From Bacteroidota bacterium (GTDB lineage Bacteria > Bacteroidota > Rhodothermia > Rhodothermales > UBA10348), in contig JACZYK010000047.1 in NCBI GenBank assembly GCA_022571135.1, forward strand, positions 4,516-12,328: 7,813 bases of DNA, given 5' to 3'. Numbering within the stretch: the stretch's first letter is position 1; each line of letters begins with the position of its first letter. Under the pieces are notes generated by a model, which saw nothing but the letters and a program-made list of their open reading frames with translations, did not search any database and was not told the DNA's origin. Shown one piece after another: positions 7,648-7,813 of the stretch. Made by a program: the position numbers and the translations under genes.

Positions 7648-7813
7648 CCCCTGCTTCCGGGCCGAGCAGCCATTGTTCGAGACCGAGCGCGTTGTCGGTA
7701 GCGGTGGGCAGGGTGGTCACTAGGCCACCAAACACCACCACGCCGTTGCTGAGCGTCTTGGCGACAGCGACGTCGAGACCGATATCACCCAGCGCTACGC
7801 CCTTGGAGGTAAA
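7547..7813 (-). pseudogene. Fragment of an outer-membrane 'transporter' (MetA-pathway-like) barrel gene, broken at its junction with the kinase gene
   Basis: From the right edge leftwards, minus-strand frame 7813-7811 is open to a TGA ending at 7547. Its first about 60 residues resemble the middle of outer-membrane beta-barrel 'transporter' proteins of the phenol-degradation MetA-like type. They read LGDIGLDVAVAKTLSNG, then FGGLVTTLPTATDNALG and EQWLLGPEAGVAMVRRW. The motif pattern LGD, LPTATDxALG, W-x-LGP is characteristic in my recollection of that family. After MVRRW, near 7630, the likeness stops and the rest (EDNWTHRRLRTN and on) is out-of-frame kinase sequence. Both ends of this gene are missing in the window. 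The fragment is about 63% GC, unlike the adjacent kinase sequence. It could be a real remnant or the product of a misassembly. Confidence 0.5.

Noticed and set aside
7547..7741. Independent small 64-aa protein starting at 7741
   Set aside because: The apparent start (GTG) is internal to a frame that is open to the window edge and resembles a larger barrel protein, while its last third is out-of-frame kinase sequence.

Overview
The window looks like a Gram-negative genome or metagenome contig, possibly from the Bacteroidota/Rhodothermota side of the tree. Four things point that way. There is a lipoprotein-type amidohydrolase. There is a Wzi-type outer-membrane barrel. There is a one-piece sensor kinase with a periplasmic propeller and Y_Y_Y region. 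Gene-start signals (GAGGA) are ordinary. The taxonomic placement is an inference from gene types only. Most of the window is moderately GC-rich, but the right end changes sharply in composition.

Left block (1-3700, minus strand): three co-directional genes read leftwards from a divergent promoter region. They are an exported YtcJ-type amidohydrolase lipoprotein (start 3700), a PlsC-type acyltransferase beginning only 10 bp after the first stop, and a membrane-anchored HtrA/Deg serine protease after a 148-bp gap. The protease runs off the left edge inside its PDZ domain. The first two probably form one transcription unit. All three act at the cell envelope: an exported hydrolase, phospholipid acyl transfer, and periplasmic protein quality control. 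The acyltransferase ends in a recent-looking 36-bp tandem duplication that adds 12 residues.

Middle block (3874-5559, plus strand): a secreted outer-membrane beta-barrel of the capsule-assembly Wzi family, transcribed divergently from the amidohydrolase. No other capsule genes are present in the window.

Right block (5611-7813, minus strand): a sensor histidine kinase convergent with the Wzi-like gene. It has part of a periplasmic beta-propeller, a Y_Y_Y domain, one membrane helix, HisKA and HATPase_c. Its sensor is too short and there is no credible ATG. At about 7625-7645 the kinase reading frame runs out and a different frame takes over. That frame resembles the middle of an outer-membrane 'transporter' (MetA-pathway-like) barrel and continues to the window edge. 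GC content goes from 40% (7381-7560) to about 63% (7661-7813) across this point. The junction is therefore either a genuine truncating rearrangement of two genes or an assembly chimera, and it is the most anomalous spot in the window. No RNA gene, CRISPR array, insertion sequence or complete novel multi-gene system was recognised.
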